From assembly GCA_029844215.1 (NCBI GenBank), contig CM056718.1, positions 88,276,764 to 88,340,763 of the forward strand: a stretch of DNA of 64,000 nt, read 5' to 3'. The notes beneath the pieces are model-generated. The model saw nothing but the letters and a program-made list of their open reading frames with translations. It was not told where the DNA came from and ran no database searches. Shown here piece by piece: positions 10,702-22,314 of this stretch. A program made the translations under genes and the position numbers. Positions within the stretch are counted from its first letter, which is position 1, and each line of letters starts with the position of its first letter. The DNA comes from Przewalskia tangutica. Taxonomy: Eukaryota; Streptophyta; Magnoliopsida; Solanales; Solanaceae.

Positions 10702-11164
10702 TTTCACATACTCTGCACTGTTAGATCGACCTTCGAGGCTGCGTTCATGCCGCAGTAAAGGTACACCGCCGTTGATCCTCGCTCTTAGGGTCACAAGCGT
10801 TTGGGAAAGCTCGTTTCTCGGAGGCTTATCTTGGTATAGTCCTGTCGTTGTAGGTATTTACATTCAGGTTATGGCGGGCCCCGTCCCGCCATTGTTGTCA
10901 TATCATTTCTTAAGTCCATAGTAATCTTGTTGTGGCGGGGTTTGTAAAAAGGATTAAACTGTTCATTTGTAAGAGTTGTTATTTATATATATGCCGAAAG
11001 GCAAGTTTTCTCGACATCGTTTTGTACTTCATTTGTTTCATGTATGTGTTTTATGTTCCGTGATTACTCGATGTTGTATCACTAGGGTGCCCGGGGTAAG
11101 GCACCAGTCACGGGCACAGGTTCGGGTCGTGACACCGGCATCTCACCTCGGTATAAGCATGGCC

Positions 11165-11560
11165 CTGGAACCGTCCTAGTGGGCCCATACCCGTGGACCA
11201 TCCAACGTGTCGGTATGCCCAAAGGAGATAACAAGATGACAATCCATGTGGAAGCATACCCGTTGGCTACCCAACGTGTCGGTATGTCCAAACAACTAAC
11301 AAGATAATACTCACTGTGGAAGCATACCCGTGGGCTACCCAACGTGTCAGTATGTCCAAACAAATAACAAGAGAATATTCACCGTGGAAGCATACCCGTG
11401 GGCTACCCAACGTGTCAGTATGTCCAATCAAATAACAATAATAACACCCCTAATGGAAGCATACCCGTGGGCCTCCCAACGTGTCAGTATGTCCATCAAG
11501 AATCGATATAGTGGAAGCATACCCGTGGGCTACCCAACGTGTCAGTATGTCCATCAATCA
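11165..11560 (-). repeat. About 60-68 bp minisatellite in element B left LTR
   Basis: Six units of the type GCATACCCGTGGGCTACCCA plus AACGTGTCAGTATGTCC, separated by variable A-rich spacers. The homologous array is at 16060-16455 in the right LTR. The small open frames here are by-products of the repeat. Confidence 0.85.
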
Positions 11561-12014
11561 CCCAGATAGCCGGCCCTCCAACGAGAGACGCGGTAGCACC
11601 GAAATACAACACTCGTACAACAAAAGCTATCACAACAAGCATAGGCCAGTTCAACGTACTTTCATTTCATGTAAACAATTCCGGGTTTCAACCCCAAAAT
11701 ACTACATACTTTCATTCCTTCAAAACAAAGACCTCTTTCTACGTAAAAGCCACACGATACTAACACCCGTAGTATCGAACACATTCAGGTTTAATTCAAG
11801 CACTTTAAACACTTTTTAGCACCACGTCAAGTATACCATTTAAAAATCCAATTATCTAACCCTTTCAAGATCAAGGTACTCCTCCCTTTATAACCAAGCC
11901 ACTTATGTTTTTCCATTCACAAAGAGTTCAATAATTGAAAACAAGTTACTTCTCTTTTTCCAAAAAAATCAAGTTACGATTCTAAATCCAATAATGAATT
12001 CATTTCTTTATTTT

Positions 12015-12060
12015 CCATAAAGTCGTTATAACTAACTTCCCATAAAGCTATTATAACACT
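12015..12060 (-). repeat. Conserved CCATAAAG-CGTTATAAC block in element B LTR
   Basis: CATAAAGTCGTTATAAC and a second CCATAAAG copy form a motif found in nearly all LTRs of the window regardless of family (for example 3430-3455, 21073-21110, 23636-23690, 26436-26515, 31850-31880, 33845-33900). Its role is unknown. Confidence 0.6.
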
Positions 12061-14178
12061 TTTAGGTTTTAAAATAAGGCAAGACAAAACCATGCCTTTC
12101 TTTTAAACCAAAATACTTCAAATTCTTAAGTCTCTTCCTTTTAGAAAACGAGTTCCTTACTTTGGAATTTTCAAGAAGATCGAAACTTGATTTCAATAAT
12201 TCTTATTAGAGCAGCCATGATCTAGGAAATGTAATACAATTTTGTCTTATCTTAGCTTCTATGCAGATGGAGGTTTCTACTGGTTTTAATATAATTAATT
12301 GTCATTACTATTTCCTTTATTAACGCTGCATTGGCTTGTTCAATTCTTATTCCCATTTCCGAAATTTATGCAACATTACTCTTTTAAAAACCAAGTACTC
12401 ATTTCTCACGAATGAGGTTTCACACTTTTCAACACCATTTAGGTCAATTACAAGTCAAGTCTCTTATCTTTTGAAATCAACAAACCATTCTTTTAGCTAC
12501 ATAAAGTGGTTATAACAAACTTCCCATAAAGCCGTTATAACACTTTATATTTTAAACCAACCAATTACAACTATAAGCCCTTTATGAGACCAAGAGGGCT
12601 TATTCTTTGGCCACCGAGTAACCATTACTAACGAATAAGATTTTCCTACTTTTTCAAACAATCAAGACCTTTACACTTCATATCAAGTCAAGGCACAACA
12701 AGGGAAATCAAATTCCTTTAACACACGTGCGTCTACCGCACTATATATTTCACAAATAATCATGCTGAAGAGGATAGGAAGAATCACATACCTCGCGACG
12801 ATTGTCGACAATTAGCAAAAGGCTCCACAGTACTATACCCTCCAAGTAGGATACGCTACTCGTAGTACTTCAGTCCTAATAAGGTCATAAAACGTCTATC
12901 AAACTCTAGCTTCGAACGTAGAATAAACTAAGTGCAAAGTCCCTAAATTTTACGGCAATTTGGACAGAACTTCCTTTGTTTCTATTCACTTTGCCACCTT
13001 TTTCAAGGTCGAATTTCAATAACCAACGCCACATTTAAGGCACACAATTCAGCTAACCACAAAGGGGATTACACGCCTTTACAGGACGCGTAAAATTCCG
13101 CCCCACAATGATACAAAATAAACCAATAATTTCCATGCCATTCTTGGCCAATAATATAACCAATACTAACCCCTTTCAACTCTTTTCCAATCCAAGTTCT
13201 TAGGTCTAACATGATATCTAGCCCTAGACATCTTCAACAACTACAATCCCCCTTTACAACATGTGACGACCAAATTAGTAACCAAATTGAAGTTATCAAC
13301 TTAAGGTTAACATGCCCATTTCAGTTTCAACAAGACAACAAGATCCAAATCTATACAACTTAAATATAACAGCCTCAGGCTCAATTCTAAACTACTATAA
13401 CAAGTATTAACCCATATCCAAGAGAAGGGGAAACTTTTACCTTTGGAGAAGCCCACAAAAGCCCCTTTCTTTCACTTCTTTTTCGTCAAACTCGTCCACC
13501 AGCGCTTCCCACAAGTTTACCCACACTTTTCCTTCTTGCCGCCGCTCCAACAATCTCCTCTAAGGCAAGGTTTCTTCAAAGATCTAGAGAAAGGGAGAGG
13601 GTTTCTTAGGAGGGTTTCCAAGATGAAATGGCCAAGTCTTCCAAGACTTGGCCCTAAAATAGGACCATAGTCTGGTCCAAAGGCTGGGAGGGACACTTGT
13701 CACCCGCCCATAGGCTTTTAACAAAATATCCCCCGCTTTTCGTCTTTTACCGCAGAAAAATCCCGCCTCGGCGCTGGCCACGGCTGTGGCGCTCCACTCC
13801 GAAAAGTTCCAGATTCAGCCGCGGCGCTGCAACCCCATGGACTCCCAAGACAACCGCGCGCTGCCTCAGATTCGGCGCGCGCCACTGCACTGAACCGAAA
13901 TCGTTGTTTTGCTCGATCACGCACCTAACTTGTAACTTCCATAACTTTCGACTCCGATGTCCTATCGACGAACGGTTTGTTGCGTTGGGAACTAGATTTA
14001 ACGGACTACACATTAGGCTTTTTAAACACCTCGAAATTCTTAACAACTGGGGTACAACACTCCAAGGTAGACTCAAAATCCGTCCAACACATGTTTGTCA
14101 ACTTATCTTTCAACTTTCAAATCTTATAATTCTTGGTATGTTCTTATCTTATCTTCTTGAATTTACGGGGTGTAACAT

Positions 14179-14215
14179 TCTTCCTTAGAAACATTCGTCT
14201 CGAATGTTCCTTCTA
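14179..14215 (-). other. Polypurine tract and pre-PPT hairpin, element B
   Basis: Read on the minus strand, the 19-nt hairpin ending CGAATGTT is followed by a purine run and then the LTR start TGTTACACC. Element B's purine tract is shorter than those of A and C. Confidence 0.75.
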
Positions 14216-14650
14216 AGTCTCCAAAACGCAGACGCCGGTATAGTCTTCACCACTGTACTTACAAAAGAATCAGTTATGTCACTCATGGCCATAATATACA
14301 AATCACGCAAAACTCTAAACTCCAGCCAATGAGGGATCACCTCTAATATCCCAAAAGCTCCCACCCCTCATGGACTTATCACTCGAATATACTCCACGTA
14401 TACTATGTACTCCGACAAAGATAACCGTAAAATCTTCCACTCAAGATGGCCTTGCATCCGAGGTCCTAACTGTTATAAATCCTAAAGCTCACAATTGTCT
14501 CGTCTCCAGACTTACCCATTTTCAACTACCCATGTTTTCTAATTCACAACTAACACAATGCTATCCGTACATAGCACTCAACATGTATCCACCATAACAA
14601 CATAAACCCGTCTCCTAAGGGCTGAAGATATCTCTGCAACTACTGCCTCA
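14216..14650 (-). other. Non-coding internal segment of element B
   Basis: No coding sequence is recognised. The segment lies between the gag remnant and the polypurine tract; a full element would carry pol here. Confidence 0.55.
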
Positions 14651-15250
14651 CTTTCCCTTTGTCGCTCTAATCATAATCCTGCCCTGCAGGGCGCCTAGCT
14701 ATATAAGGCGAGGAACCAGCCACCGATCCCGAAGGCTGAGTCATCCCTCTTGTATCCCTCCTACTTGGACATCCTCTCATCCCAAGGCCCTGACGGCCAC
14801 AGGTATAACAATCTCCCAAACTAGCACGACACCCTGAGGATCATCCTCAGATCTCTATCCATAGAACTCTGGCGAACTGCAACTCAAGAAATCCCGAAGT
14901 CTCATATTATCGGATCTAGGGTGAATCACTGGTACTGCCGGAACCACCGGCTCCCGTCCGTCCTCATTTCCAGCCACCAGCCTAGCTAGTAACTGGGCCA
15001 TCTCCTTAAACTCATATCCTCGGCTCCTGGCCGTGGAACTGAGGCTCGTATCGTGGCCTCGTGAGAAATCGCTGCCGCTCTAAACTCCGGCTAGCGGCGT
15101 CGCAGAACTCCGGATGAAGCTGTCTCGGATAATGGCTGCCCGCGCTGGTAACTCTCTCGTTTCTACTCGCCTCCTCGCCGCTTGCCTCTCCGTGGCTCGG
15201 TTGCCTGTAGAGGCGTAACGGTACATAAGAATACGCGGAGTCCAACTTAT
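14650..15250 (-). pseudogene. Degraded gag of element B
   Basis: On the minus strand a frame from about 15245 reads a gag-like N-terminus containing HPEFCDAASRSLERQRF. Farther along, CYTCGRQGLGMRGCP is a retroviral-type zinc knuckle (C-x2-C-x4-H-x4-C) in which the histidine is replaced by leucine. Stops and frame shifts separate the parts. The knuckle would bind the RNA genome. Confidence 0.65.
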
Positions 15251-15399
15251 AACACGGCTCTAAGGCACGATCTCAGAGTGAGAAGAATGGAAACCAATCC
15301 TAAATATTCTCAGAGCCTCTCGATTATAGATGGTGCACAACACACCGATAATCAAGACTCTAGTAGATACGGTGCAGAGACACTTTCCGAGGATTAATC

Positions 15400-15411
15400 G
15401 CTTCGATACCA
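15400..15411 (-). other. Primer binding site, element B
   Basis: Read on the minus strand TGGTATCGAAGC, four bases inside the LTR end at 15416. It is close to the initiator-tRNA-Met complement TGGTATCAGAGC. Confidence 0.8.
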
Positions 15412-15415
15412 CTTT

Positions 15416-18400
15416 TGTCACGACCCGATCCCGGGCCCGTGACTGGTGCCTTACCCCGGGCACCCTAGTGATACAACATCAGAGAAAAACCAGCGGAAAT
15501 AAAAACTCATGAAAGAAAACAGTGAAATAAGAAAATAAGCTAACCCAAACGGTTACCTTTTGAACATAAATGAAAACTTGAACAGTTACATCCCTTACAA
15601 ACTCTGCCCACAACAGTGCTACAAACCTCTAAGAATTTTAAAACCATAATGACGGGACAGGGCCCCGCCATGCCCCTGAATATACAAAAGTCTACCACTT
15701 CAGGGAACCGTACCACAGGACAAGCTTCCGGAGATATGGAGCTTTCCGAGAACCGAACAGCGATCCTGAGAGTGCGGATCAGCAAGCTATGTACTTCAAC
15801 TCGCGTGAACGCATCCCCGGGCGAGGTCAGTACAACAGGTACCAAGTATGTGAAACTGAAAAATACTGTAAGTGAAATCATAATAGTCTATATAAAGCAG
15901 AAGACATGTATGATAACCAAACTACAGTCCACAACATATAAGCAGTCATGTCAAGATAGGGACTCATGCCCGTGAAATCATCACTCAAATACAACCCGGG
16001 AATTTAACCCGCACAATTGTCGCATGCCCCGGCATCTCACCTCGGTATAAGCATGGCCACGAACCGTCCTAGTGGGCCCATACCCGTGGACCATCCAACG
16101 TGTCGGTATGCCCAAAGGAGATAACAAGATAACAATCCCTGTGGAAACATACCCGTGGGCTACCCAACGTGTCGGTATGTCCAAACAACTAACAAGATAA
16201 TACTCACTGTGGAAGCATACCCGTGGGCTACCCAACGTGTCAGTATGTCCAAACAAATAACAAGAGAATACTCACCGTGGAAGCATACCCGTGGGCTACC
16301 CAACGTGTCAGTATGTCCAATCAAATAACAATAATAACACCCCTAATGGAAGCATACCCGTAGGCCTCCCAACGTGTCAGTATGTCCATCAAGAATCGAT
16401 ATAGTGGAAGCATACCCGTGGGCTATCCAACGTGTCAGTATGTCCATCAATCACCCGAATAGCGGCCTCCAACGAGACGCGCAGAGTACGTAAATACAAC
16501 ACTCGCACAACAAAAGCTATCACAACAAGCATAGGCCAGTTCAACGTACTTTCATTTCATGTCAACAATTCCGGGTTTCAACCCCAAAATACTACATACT
16601 TTCATTCCTTCAAAACAAAGACCTTTTTCTACGTAAAAGCCACACGATACTAACACCCGTAGTATCGAACACATTCAGATTTATTTCAAGCACTTTAAAC
16701 ACTTTTTAGCACCACGTCAAGTATACCATTTAAAAATCCAATTATCTAACCCTTTCAAGATCAAGGTACTCCTCCCTTTATAACCAAGCCACTTATGTTT
16801 TTCCATTCACAAAGAGTTCAATAATTGAAAAAGAGTTACTTCACTTTTTCCAAAAAAATCAAGTTACCATTCTAAATCCAATAATGAATTCATTTCTTTA
16901 TTTTCCATAAAGTCGTTATAACTAACTTCCCATAAAGCTATTATAACACTTTTAGGTTTTAAAACAAGGCAATACAAAACCATGCCTTTCTTTTAAACCA
17001 AAACACTTCAAATTCTTAAGTCTCTTCCTTTTAGAAAACGAGTTCCTTACTTTAGAATTTTCAAGAAGATCGAAACTTGATTTCAATAATTCTTATTAGA
17101 GCAGCCATGATCTAGAAAATGTAATACAATTTTGTCTTATCTTAGCTTCTATGCAGATGGAGGTTTCTACTGGTTTTAATATAATTAATTGTCATTACTA
17201 TTTCCTTTATTAACGCTGCATTGGCTTGTTCGATTCTTATTCCCATTTCCGAAATTTATGCAACATTACTCTTTTAAAAACCAAGTACTCATTTCTCACG
17301 AATGAGGTTTCACATTTTTCAACACCATTTAGGTCAATTACAAGTCAAGTCTCTTATCTTTTGAAATCAACAAACCATTCTTTTAGCTACATAAAGTGGT
17401 TATAACAAACTTCCCATAAAGCCGTTATAACACTTTATGTTTTAAACCAACCAATTACAACTATAAGCCCTTTATGAGACCAAGAGGGCTTATTCTTTGA
17501 CCACCGAGTAACCATTACTAACGAATAAGATTTTCCTACTTTTTCAAACAATCAAGACCTTTACACTTCATATCAAGTCAAGGCACAACAAGGGAAATCA
17601 AATTCCTTTAACACACGTGCGTCTACCGCACTATATATTTCACAAATAATCATGCTGAAGAGGATAGGAAGAATCACATATCTCGCGACGATTGTCGACA
17701 ATTAGCAAAAGGCTCCACAGTACTATACCCTCCAAGTAGGATACGCTACTCGTAGTACTTCAATCCTAATAAGGTCATAAAACGTCTATCAAACTCTAGC
17801 TTCGAACGTAGAATAAACTAAGTGCAAAGTCCCTAAATTCTACGGCAATTTGGGATGTAACTTCCTTTGTTTCTACTAACTTTGCCACCTTTTCAAGGTC
17901 GAATTTCAATAACCAACGCCACATTTAAGGCACACAATTCAGCTAACCACAAAGGGATTACACGCTTTATAGACGCCAGAAATTCCGCCCCACAATGATA
18001 CAAAATAAACCAATAATTTCCATGCCATTCTTGGCCAACAATATAACCAATACTAACCCCTTTCAACTCTTTTCCAATCCAAGTTCCTAGGTCTAACATG
18101 ATATCTAGCCCTAGACATCTTCAACAACTACAATCCCCCTTTACAACATGTGACGACCAAATTAGTAACCAAATTGAAGTTATCAACTTAAGGTTAACAT
18201 GCCCATTTCAGTTTCAACAAGACAACAAGATCCAAATCTATACAACTTAAATATAACAGCCTCAGGCTCAATTCTAAACTACTATAACAAGTATTAACCC
18301 ATATCCAAGAGAAGGGGAAACTTTTACCTTTGGAGAAGCCCACAAAAGCCCCTTTCTTTCACTTTTTTTCCGTCAAACTCGTCCACCAGCGCTTCCCATA

Positions 18401-19078
18401 AGTTTACCCACACTTTTCCTTCTTGTCGCCGCTCCAACAATCTCCTCTAAGGCAAGGTTTCTTCAAAGATCTAGAGAGAAAGGGAGAGGGTTTCTTAGGA
18501 GGGTTTCCAAGATGAAATGGCCAAGTCTTCCAAGACTGCCCTAAAATAGGACCCTATTCTGTCAAAGGATGGGAGGGACACTTGTCACCCTCCCATCGGC
18601 TTGTAACAAAATAGCCCCTGAGGTTCGGCTGTTCCCGCCGAAAACTCCCGCCTCGGCGACGCGGCCACTTGCCATGGCGCCACTCGAAAAGTTCCAGATT
18701 CCGGCCGCCATGCCAGATTCCGCTGGCCGCGACGCTGCAACCCCGGACTCAGTACAACCGCGCGCCTCAGATTCTCAGCGCGGCGCTGCACTTCGAACCG
18801 AAATCGCTGTTTTGCACGATCGCACCTAACTTGTAACTTCCATAACTTTCGACTCCGATGTCCTATCGACGAACGGTTTGTTGCGTTGGGAACTAGATTT
18901 AACGGACTACACATTAGGCTTTTTAAACACCTCGAAATTCTTAACAACTGGGGTACCAAACTCCAAGGTAGACTCAATATCTGTCCAACACAGGTTTGTC
19001 AACTTATCTTTCAACTTTCAAATCTTATAATTCTTGGTATGTTCTTATCTTATCTTCTTGAATTTACGGGGTGTAACA
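15416..19078 (-). repeat. Element B right LTR (5' LTR)
   Basis: This is a full-length copy of 3663 bp and the uninterrupted partner of 1370-14178. It preserves the empty target of element C at about 16024-16034. The proposed splice donor, intact in the left copy (12785-12797), reads ATATG instead of GTATG here (17675-17687). Confidence 0.92.
16060..16455 (-). repeat. Minisatellite in element B right LTR
   Basis: Same array as at 11165-11560, same number and order of units, with single-base differences. Confidence 0.85.
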
Positions 19079-19123
19079 ACTTAGAAGGAATATTCGGGAC
19101 GAATGTTTCTAAGGGGGGAAGAA
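19079..19123 (+). other. Target duplication of B, hairpin and polypurine tract of element A
   Basis: ACTTA (19079-19083) is the right copy of B's target duplication. Next come the hairpin arms ATATTCG/CGAATGT and the purine run AAGGGGGGAAGAA, then A's 3' LTR. Element B therefore inserted at the foot of A's conserved pre-PPT hairpin. Confidence 0.88.
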
Positions 19124-19636
19124 TGTTACACCCCGTAGTTCCAGAGTATGTATATGAGGACGTATGTACGAGAATACGACAGAAAAATTGGAAAGGAAGA
19201 AAGATGTGATTTTTTCGACGGAAAAGTTTTCGGATTTTGTGAAGGAAAAAAGTTCGTTAATGGGAATTGGATTCCCAGATTTGGTATTCGGACTTTTTGG
19301 AATATTTGAGAATTATGGAATTTTATTTCCGGAATTGGTCACGTGGGGCCCAAGGGAGGAAATTTACGATTTTGTGGGGCCCACTTTATTTTCGGATTTT
19401 TGGCATTGCGGATATTTTTCGGAAGACGGAATATTTTGGACGAGTAGGGGGGCGACACATGTCACCCCCCTTGAGGCCATGTGGGCCGATTGTTGGGTGT
19501 GTTGGACGGTTTTGAGTGGGACAAGTGGCTTGCCACTTGTCCCATTGTTATGGTGGACAAATGGTTGTCCAACTACCCACACACATGTACCCCATCCTCA
19601 CCATACACTTGCTTTAATCCTAGCCATTGATTTTCC

Positions 19637-19644
19637 TATAAATA
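19637..19644 (+). promoter_or_regulatory. TATA box of element A 3' LTR
   Basis: TATAAATA followed by CCCCTTTGTG, 513 bp into the LTR, in the same context as in C, F and G. Confidence 0.65.
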
Positions 19645-20512
19645 CCCCTTTGTGCAAGACTAATTCTTCATCCACACTTAAAGTTTTTCCAAGGCAAACA
19701 CTCTCTCCCTCTAGTTGTTTTTCGTCCCCCTCCCTCCTTGTGTAGCTCGTCCGAAACCCCCCCCCCCCACTTTGTGTAGAAAATACTTCAAGTATTGTTG
19801 TATAAATCCCAAATACCTTAGCCTAGTATTTCTAGTAGTATTCCAAAGTTATTTCAATACTAAGAGCCCGGAAAAATACTATTTTATTCCAATAGTCGCA
19901 AAATGAAGCCCTAGAAAAATCTCCATAGCTTAGATGAAGTGTTAAAAGAAGTTGTTTGGAAACTTCTAAGGGTTGCTTGGAGCGGGTTGGAGCGTCAGGA
20001 AGTGGAGCTAAACGTTGCTCAGAATCGACTTATTAAACTTGGATAATTTTGGGCTTATCGAGGTAATGATGTTTATCCCCCTATTGTAATTGGATATTAC
20101 ATGTTGTAGTAATGTATAGTTGAGTATACTATATGTAGTATGAATATGGATAAGAATTGAATCAGATTTATATAGAATTTGTATTTACAGTAGACTTGTA
20201 GTATTATTGTGGAGTAGAATTGTACACGTCCGGTTAGACGTGTAACCCCCCCTGGGATTGTTGGTTTGGTAGCAGGCCTCGTTAGAGGAGGAGATTTATG
20301 TGGTTGCGGGGGGGGGGGGTGCTGCCGAATTTTCCGTAGAATAAGGAACCTGGTACTTAGAATTGTTCTACGAAGAGAGCTAGAAGTTAATAAAAGTTTT
20401 ATGGCCAATATAGGTTGAAGTACGAGTAGCGTATTCTACTTGAAGGGTGGAAAAGGCGAGCAAGGTTAGAGTACTTTGGAGCGTTTTGCTAATTGTCGAT
20501 AATCGTCGCGAG

Positions 20513-21776
20513 GTATGTGAACCTCTTCCTATCCTTTCTAGCATGATATTTGTGAAATATATTTAGTGCGGTAGACGCACGTGTGTTTAAAGGAAATTGA
20601 TTTTCCTTTTGTGTCCTTGACTTGATTCCAAAGTTAAGTGACTTGTTATGAAATATTAAGGACTTGAATTAGGTTAAAAAGTTGTAAAACCTCACTCATG
20701 AGTAATGGGTGTGTGGTCTTTTAAAGGATAAAGTTACCTTGATTTCGAAAATAAGAATGGTTTTATCATTGGATTTAAAATGATAACTTGACTTATAAAC
20801 AACTTGATTTTGGGAAAGGAGAAGTAACTTGATTTAAAGGTATAGGTTACTTGTTTTTAAAAGAGTAAGACACTTGGTTTAAAAAGAATATTGCTACTTG
20901 ACTTTTAAAGGAAAAAGTGTCTTTGTTTTAAAAGAAGGTATGGAAATTGTTTTGGTTTTACTTTGAGGTCTTTTGACTTGAGTTTTAAATAATAAGAATC
21001 TTGAAGTATTTCAAAAGAGTTATGAATCATTTTTGAAAGAAAAGAAATACTTGGTTTTAAAAGCTTAAGTGTTATACTAGCTTTATGGGAAGTTAGGTAT
21101 AACGACTTAAGGAAGATAGAACGAACGGTTTACTTATTTGTTTATAAAAGTCTTGTATTGATTCCTGGAAAGTGTAGTAAGATGGTTTGATAAGTAAACA
21201 TGTTACGATGCTACATGTGTTAGTGTCTTGTGATGTTTGTGTGAGGGGGTTATTCTTGTTGTGCTTACGTTGTTAAACGATAAGCCCGTTGTACTGCTAT
21301 TATATCACATACCCCCCCTGACTTGTTATGATGCCGAGGACTTGCCACCCTTGATGCGAGGAATATCTCATGCGGGTCTGTGTGACCTATGCGGAGCTGC
21401 GGGAGTTCCAGGATTGATCATTTCGGGTGTGTTATCCCGATGCGAGGAATGCCTCATGCGGTGCAGTGACTATGCGATGCAGGTGACTATGCGGACCGGG
21501 GTCCAGGAGGATGCCGTGGGTTAGCTACCCCGATGCGAGAATACCTCATGCGGTCCGTGTGTGACCTATGCGATCGCGGAGTTCGAGATTAGGCACGCAT
21601 AATGATACTATGGGCGATTGGCCTTGCTTCGATCATTAGCGGCCTAGAAAAGACCGATTACGTTATATCTATTTTGCTCTTGTTTATCTTTGGCACTATA
21701 TGCGATTAAATTGGTTGTTAAATGCGTATTTGTAATTTGTTTTTAAATATTATGATTTGATTTCAGTACTTTACAG
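20513..21776 (+). other. Proposed LTR intron (element A)
   Basis: The donor is GCGAG|GTATGTGAAC. The acceptors are TTTCAG (ends 21766) and TTACAG (ends 21776), just before TTTCACATACT, preceded by a T-rich stretch. The length of about 1.26 kb is shorter than in C, while the flanking sequences are alike. Confidence 0.4.
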
Positions 21777-22181
21777 TTTCACATACTTGGTACATGTTGT
21801 ACTGACCTCCTTTGGGGGGCTGCGTTCATGCCGTAGGTAGAGGTACACCAGTCATCGATCCTCGCTCTTAGGATCACAGTTCAGCGTTTTGGGAAGCCCC
21901 GTTTCTCCGAGGCTTATCTTTGGTATAGTCCCGTCGTTGTAGTACTTACATTCGGGGTATGGCGGGCCCCGTCCGTCGTTGTTGTTATAATATTCGTAAG
22001 TCCGTAGTATTGTTGTGGGCAGAGTTTGTAAAAGGGATGTAATTGTTCGGGTTCAAGTTTTATTTATATATTCAGAAAGGTAACCGTTTTGGTTAGCCTG
22101 TTTTCTTATTTCATTATGGTATATCTTGTTTCATGTGTAAGTTTTACTTCCGCTGATTTTTCTCTGATGTTGTATCACTAG

Positions 22182-22229
22182 GGTGCCCGGGGTAAGGCAC
22201 CAGTCACGGGCCCGGGGTCGGGTCGTGAC
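22182..22229 (+). other. Double hairpin at the 3' end of the element A LTR
   Basis: GGTGCC (22182-22187) pairs with GGCACC (22196-22201). GTCACG (22203-22208) pairs with CGTGAC (22224-22229), one base before the LTR end. Related inverted repeats end every LTR in the window, in both orientations. Confidence 0.75.
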
Positions 22230-22314
22230 ATCACCAAATTGCGTACCTAAACCTGCGTCATGAACGCAGCCCCCCGAAGGAGGTCAGTACGAAGAATGTA
22301 CCAAGTACGTGAAA

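Larger units (their letters stand above)
1984..11134 (+). mobile_element. Element C: complete non-autonomous gypsy retrotransposon, plus strand
   Basis: C has two LTRs of about 3.3-3.4 kb (1984-5296 and 7749-11134) around only 2.45 kb of internal sequence. A primer binding site follows the 5' LTR and a polypurine tract (about 7736-7748) precedes the 3' LTR. The internal part has a gag remnant, a non-coding stretch and the distal end of integrase; protease, reverse transcriptase and RNase H are absent. It is inserted in element B's left LTR. The empty site can be read in B's right LTR at about 16024-16034. A clean 5-bp duplication is not visible (CCCTT versus CCGGC), perhaps because of base errors in a C/G run. 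Confidence 0.9.
7749..11134 (+). repeat. Element C 3' LTR
   Basis: It starts TGTTATACCCC right after the polypurine tract and ends GTCGTGACA, where element B sequence resumes. It looks like the cleaner of the two copies: motifs such as TTACAG and TTTTCAG, altered in the 5' copy, are intact here. Confidence 0.92.
1370..14178 (-). repeat. Element B left LTR (3' LTR), split by element C
   Basis: The LTR pieces are 1370-1983 and 11135-14178, about 3.65 kb after removing element C. They align along their whole length with the uninterrupted LTR at 15416-19078. The outer end begins TGTCACGA; the inner end is ...GGTGTAACA at 14178, directly followed by the complement of the polypurine tract. The piece 11160-11560 holds a minisatellite. 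Confidence 0.92.
1370..19078 (-). mobile_element. Element B: complete non-autonomous gypsy retrotransposon, minus strand
   Basis: B has two LTRs of about 3.66 kb (1370-1983 plus 11135-14178 on the left; 15416-19078 on the right), ending TG...CA and flanked by the duplication ACTTA. Its 1.24-kb internal part (14179-15415) has a tRNA-iMet-type primer binding site next to the right LTR, a broken gag and a polypurine tract next to the left LTR. No protease, reverse transcriptase or integrase is visible, so it would need enzymes supplied in trans. It sits inside element A, and its left LTR is split by element C. The two LTRs are nearly identical over long AT-rich stretches, which points to a fairly recent insertion. 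Confidence 0.92.
19124..22230 (+). repeat. Element A 3' LTR
   Basis: This LTR of 3107 bp starts TGTTACACCCC after the polypurine tract and ends GGTCGTGACA. It diverges from the C/F family in the first 700 bp but shares the leader, donor, acceptor and U5 end. After 22230 the sequence is that of a minus-strand LTR (D), so A is inserted in D. Confidence 0.9.

Noticed and set aside
11165..11560. Regular repeats with spacers that superficially resemble a CRISPR array
   Set aside because: This is a minisatellite within a plant retrotransposon LTR; spacers are related to each other and the array is duplicated in the sister LTR. CRISPR arrays do not occur in plant nuclear genomes.
13697..14188. 163-codon open frame on the plus strand in element B's left LTR, and the 193-codon frame at 19164-19745 in element A's LTR
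   Set aside because: Both lie in LTR sequence. The first is not kept in the sister B LTR at 18600-19078, where related DNA reads differently; neither has a known domain or codon pattern of a gene.
20280..20320. G10 run and the C-rich run near 19750 as functional motifs of element A
   Set aside because: Homopolymers in these LTRs vary in length between copies and are likely imprecise; no consistent role.
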